DNA of 15,225 nt, taken from the NCBI GenBank assembly GCA_944329255.1, contig CALVIA010000022.1:1-15225 (forward strand), in the 5' to 3' direction. This document shows, in pieces, positions 13,862 through 15,225 of the stretch. The notes beneath the pieces were generated by a model. It did not search any database, was not told the origin of the DNA, and saw nothing but the letters and a program-made list of their open reading frames with translations. Positions within the stretch are counted from its first letter, which is position 1. Each line of letters starts with the position of its first letter. The translations under genes and the position numbers were made by a program. The stretch is from an uncultured Bacilli bacterium. GTDB taxonomy: Bacteria > Bacillota_I > Bacilli_A > RF39 > UBA660.

Positions 13862-14650
13862 TTTAATGAGGAAATTAGAATCTATTTATCAGAATTCAAT
13901 AAAGAAAAACTAGAACTTAATAGTATAAGTGATGACATATTTAAGTCAAGAGTAATAAAAAATCAGAAGAATATTAGTAATCTACTATATGCTATAATAC
14001 TATTAACATATTATGGTGGCGAAAAATATATTAATCTAATAAAGGAAATAATTTATAGAGTATATCCTACTGGAACATTTGGAGGCAACTCAGTTGCAAT
14101 ATCATTATTATATTATCCTAGTCTACTTTTAATATATGTAGCAATAATTTCAGCTCTCGAATCAGAAAAATATGAGATTATAAAAGAAATACTAAGTATG
14201 AATGATAATCGAATAGATACATCTCGTTATTATAATGATTCAGAATATTTGTTAATAAATCTTTTTGAAAAAATAAATTATTCATCATCAGATTTTAAAT
14301 TATTTTATCCAGATAAAAATTATAAATATCCTATGAATGAATATTTATACAAGTTCCTCCAACCATTGATTGATGATTTATTATTCATAGGTGATAATTA
14401 TAATGATCGATATACCAATGTAGAATTAATAATAAGTATTTTTGTAGCAACAAAAAAATATAATAAGAATCCAAAATATGCATGGGGAGCAACTGGCAGA
14501 TATATTTACCTTTTAAGCTATGGAGATAAAGATATTAGTAAATTGCCGATTAATGATATTATTTCAAAAATTGGATTATATGATAGTGTTGAAGATAAAA
14601 ATGATTTTATTAATAAATATACTTCTTTCTTATCCAAGAATTATTTTTAA
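13841..14650 (+). CDS. Orphan helical protein like the C-terminal domain of multidomain defence-type proteins
   Basis: A 269-residue, helix-rich soluble protein. Its spacing of conserved features recalls, from memory, the C-terminal helical region of large AlbA_2/Schlafen-like or SIR2-like proteins: a first helix set with SRVIKNQKNISNLLYAIILL (near 49-68), YYPSLLLIYVAIISALESEKY (about 89-109), a distal D-R-Y-T-N-V-E-L-I-I-S segment, and WGATGRYIYL near 220, all in the expected order. In those proteins an enzymatic or sensor domain precedes it; here nothing does, because the reading frame closes at a TAA just upstream. No Shine-Dalgarno is visible. If TAATAT (13829-13834) is a -10, the message would be leaderless. 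It may be a remnant left by deletion or a genuine stand-alone protein. Coding frame is convincing; family call is tentative. Confidence 0.6.
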   Translation: MYTLRCKFNEEIRIYLSEFNKEKLELNSISDDIFKSRVIKNQKNISNLLYAIILLTYYGGEKYINLIKEIIYRVYPTGTFGGNSVAISLLYYPSLLLIYVAIISALESEKYEIIKEILSMNDNRIDTSRYYNDSEYLLINLFEKINYSSSDFKLFYPDKNYKYPMNEYLYKFLQPLIDDLLFIGDNYNDRYTNVELIISIFVATKKYNKNPKYAWGATGRYIYLLSYGDKDISKLPINDIISKIGLYDSVEDKNDFINKYTSFLSKNYF

Positions 14651-14666
14651 AAAAGTATATTATACA

Positions 14667-14702
14667 TGCTATAATAGTCTTAGGATGTATTATATTTAGG
14701 AG
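14667..14702 (+). promoter_or_regulatory. Extended -10 promoter and RBS of the 3' partial gene
   Basis: TGCTATAAT (14667-14675) is a perfect extended -10. A weak TTAAAA (14647-14652) sits 17 bases before the TATAAT. AGGAG (14698-14702) is the ribosome site, 11 bases before ATG 14714, a rather long spacing. Confidence 0.6.
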
Positions 14703-14713
14703 TTGGGTTATTT

Positions 14714-15225
14714 ATGAAAAGTAAGAATTCTTTATTTGGTTTGCTTTTTACAATTATTTGTAATGGCGCTATGGTATTATTATTTATAATTGGATTTGTT
14801 ATGATGTTTAGTGTTAAACTTCCTGATAAAATAGATAAAAACTATTTTACTAAATATATGGAAGAAAAAGGTTGTTCTATAACTAACTTAAAGGAGGAAA
14901 AAGAATATTCAGGAATGACAGACTATTTAATTACAGATAAAGAAACATGTCATTATTTAATTAGCTATACAACATTTAAGGATAAAGATGTTCTTTGGGA
15001 TTTCTTCTCTAAAGGTCAAAAAGATGTTATGCAAAATAATACAAATGTTACAGGTAAAACAAGCATTTCAATTAATTTGTTTTCAGAGTATTACGAATAT
15101 AACACAAGTGGAGATTACTATAAAGCAATAGTATATAATGATAATTCGGTTTTATATGCTTCTGCTGATAAACAATATAGAGAAGATGTTAGAAATATAT
15201 TTAAAGATTTACACTATCAATATGA
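14714..15225 (+). CDS. Hypothetical single-TM protein, cut by the window end
   Basis: The frame stays open from ATG 14714 to the window edge (170 codons). The product starts with a short basic N-terminus (MKSKNS) and one long hydrophobic segment (about 7-34), followed by a polar, probably extracytoplasmic part with two cysteines (C54, C79) that could pair. Tyrosine and asparagine are abundant in the distal half. I recognise no family. It could be a membrane-anchored surface protein. It has its own extended -10 promoter, AGGAG ribosome site and about 60 bases of separation from the preceding gene, so it is probably independently expressed. The C-terminus is not visible. Confidence 0.7.
   Translation, partial: MKSKNSLFGLLFTIICNGAMVLLFIIGFVMMFSVKLPDKIDKNYFTKYMEEKGCSITNLKEEKEYSGMTDYLITDKETCHYLISYTTFKDKDVLWDFFSKGQKDVMQNNTNVTGKTSISINLFSEYYEYNTSGDYYKAIVYNDNSVLYASADKQYREDVRNIFKDLHYQY

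Noticed and set aside
1..15225. tRNA, rRNA, CRISPR array, insertion sequence, known riboswitch
   Set aside because: No cloverleaf-like GC-rich segment, spaced repeat array, transposase or long leader with a known aptamer was seen on either strand.

Overview
This window reads as a piece of chromosome from a very AT-rich member of the Bacillota or of a Mollicutes-like Bacilli lineage, probably an uncultured gut bacterium. The reasons are strong G-rich Shine-Dalgarno sites, sigma-A-type promoters (often with an extended TGn -10), Rho-independent terminators, and lysine/asparagine/isoleucine-rich proteins written with A/T-ending codons. The code looks standard: tryptophan is TGG, and TGA and TAG both end genes. 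The species cannot be named from sequence alone.

Layout. Bases 1-3956 (+): a DUF368/PopT-type polyprenyl-phosphate transporter, the RNA-binding protein Tex, and an EamA/DMT permease whose start codon lies inside a terminator-like hairpin. Bases 3977-8066 (+): a promoter, then two overlapping genes for a heterodimeric ABC exporter (one degenerate and one canonical ATP site), closed by a bidirectional terminator. The second subunit carries an unusual extracytoplasmic insert with three helical-looking repeats. Bases 8074-9101 (-): a broken gene. It is a YgjV-like membrane domain fused to a GNAT-like domain, with a one-base frameshift in a homopolymer and an in-frame TAG, yet its promoter and ribosome site are intact. 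Bases 9141-10755 (+): a DHH/DHHA1 phosphodiesterase resembling the catalytic half of GdpP, a terminator, and guanine deaminase. Bases 10752-11981 (+): a cytoplasmic beta-helix-like protein of unknown role, a DUF5661 protein and a terminator.

Bases 12044-12175 (+) hold a small gene for a 43-residue double-glycine-leader peptide, a candidate bacteriocin or signalling pheromone. No cleaving C39 transporter is in view. Convergent to it on the minus strand (13786-12192) is a probable three-gene unit: a 136-aa unknown protein, an anchored ComEC-type metallo-beta-lactamase protein, and DUF3006. Bases 13841-14650 (+): a protein that looks like the C-terminal helical region of large multidomain (AlbA/SIR2-type, defence-associated) proteins, here without an N-terminal effector. 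Its first codons overlap a near-consensus minus-strand promoter. The window ends inside a one-TM protein of unknown function.

The first 10 kb is mostly housekeeping and transport. The accessory-looking part is 10.8-15.2 kb plus the 8.1-9.1 kb pseudogene. The best candidate for something undescribed is the double-glycine peptide; next come the decayed YgjV-GNAT fusion and the orphan C-terminal domain.
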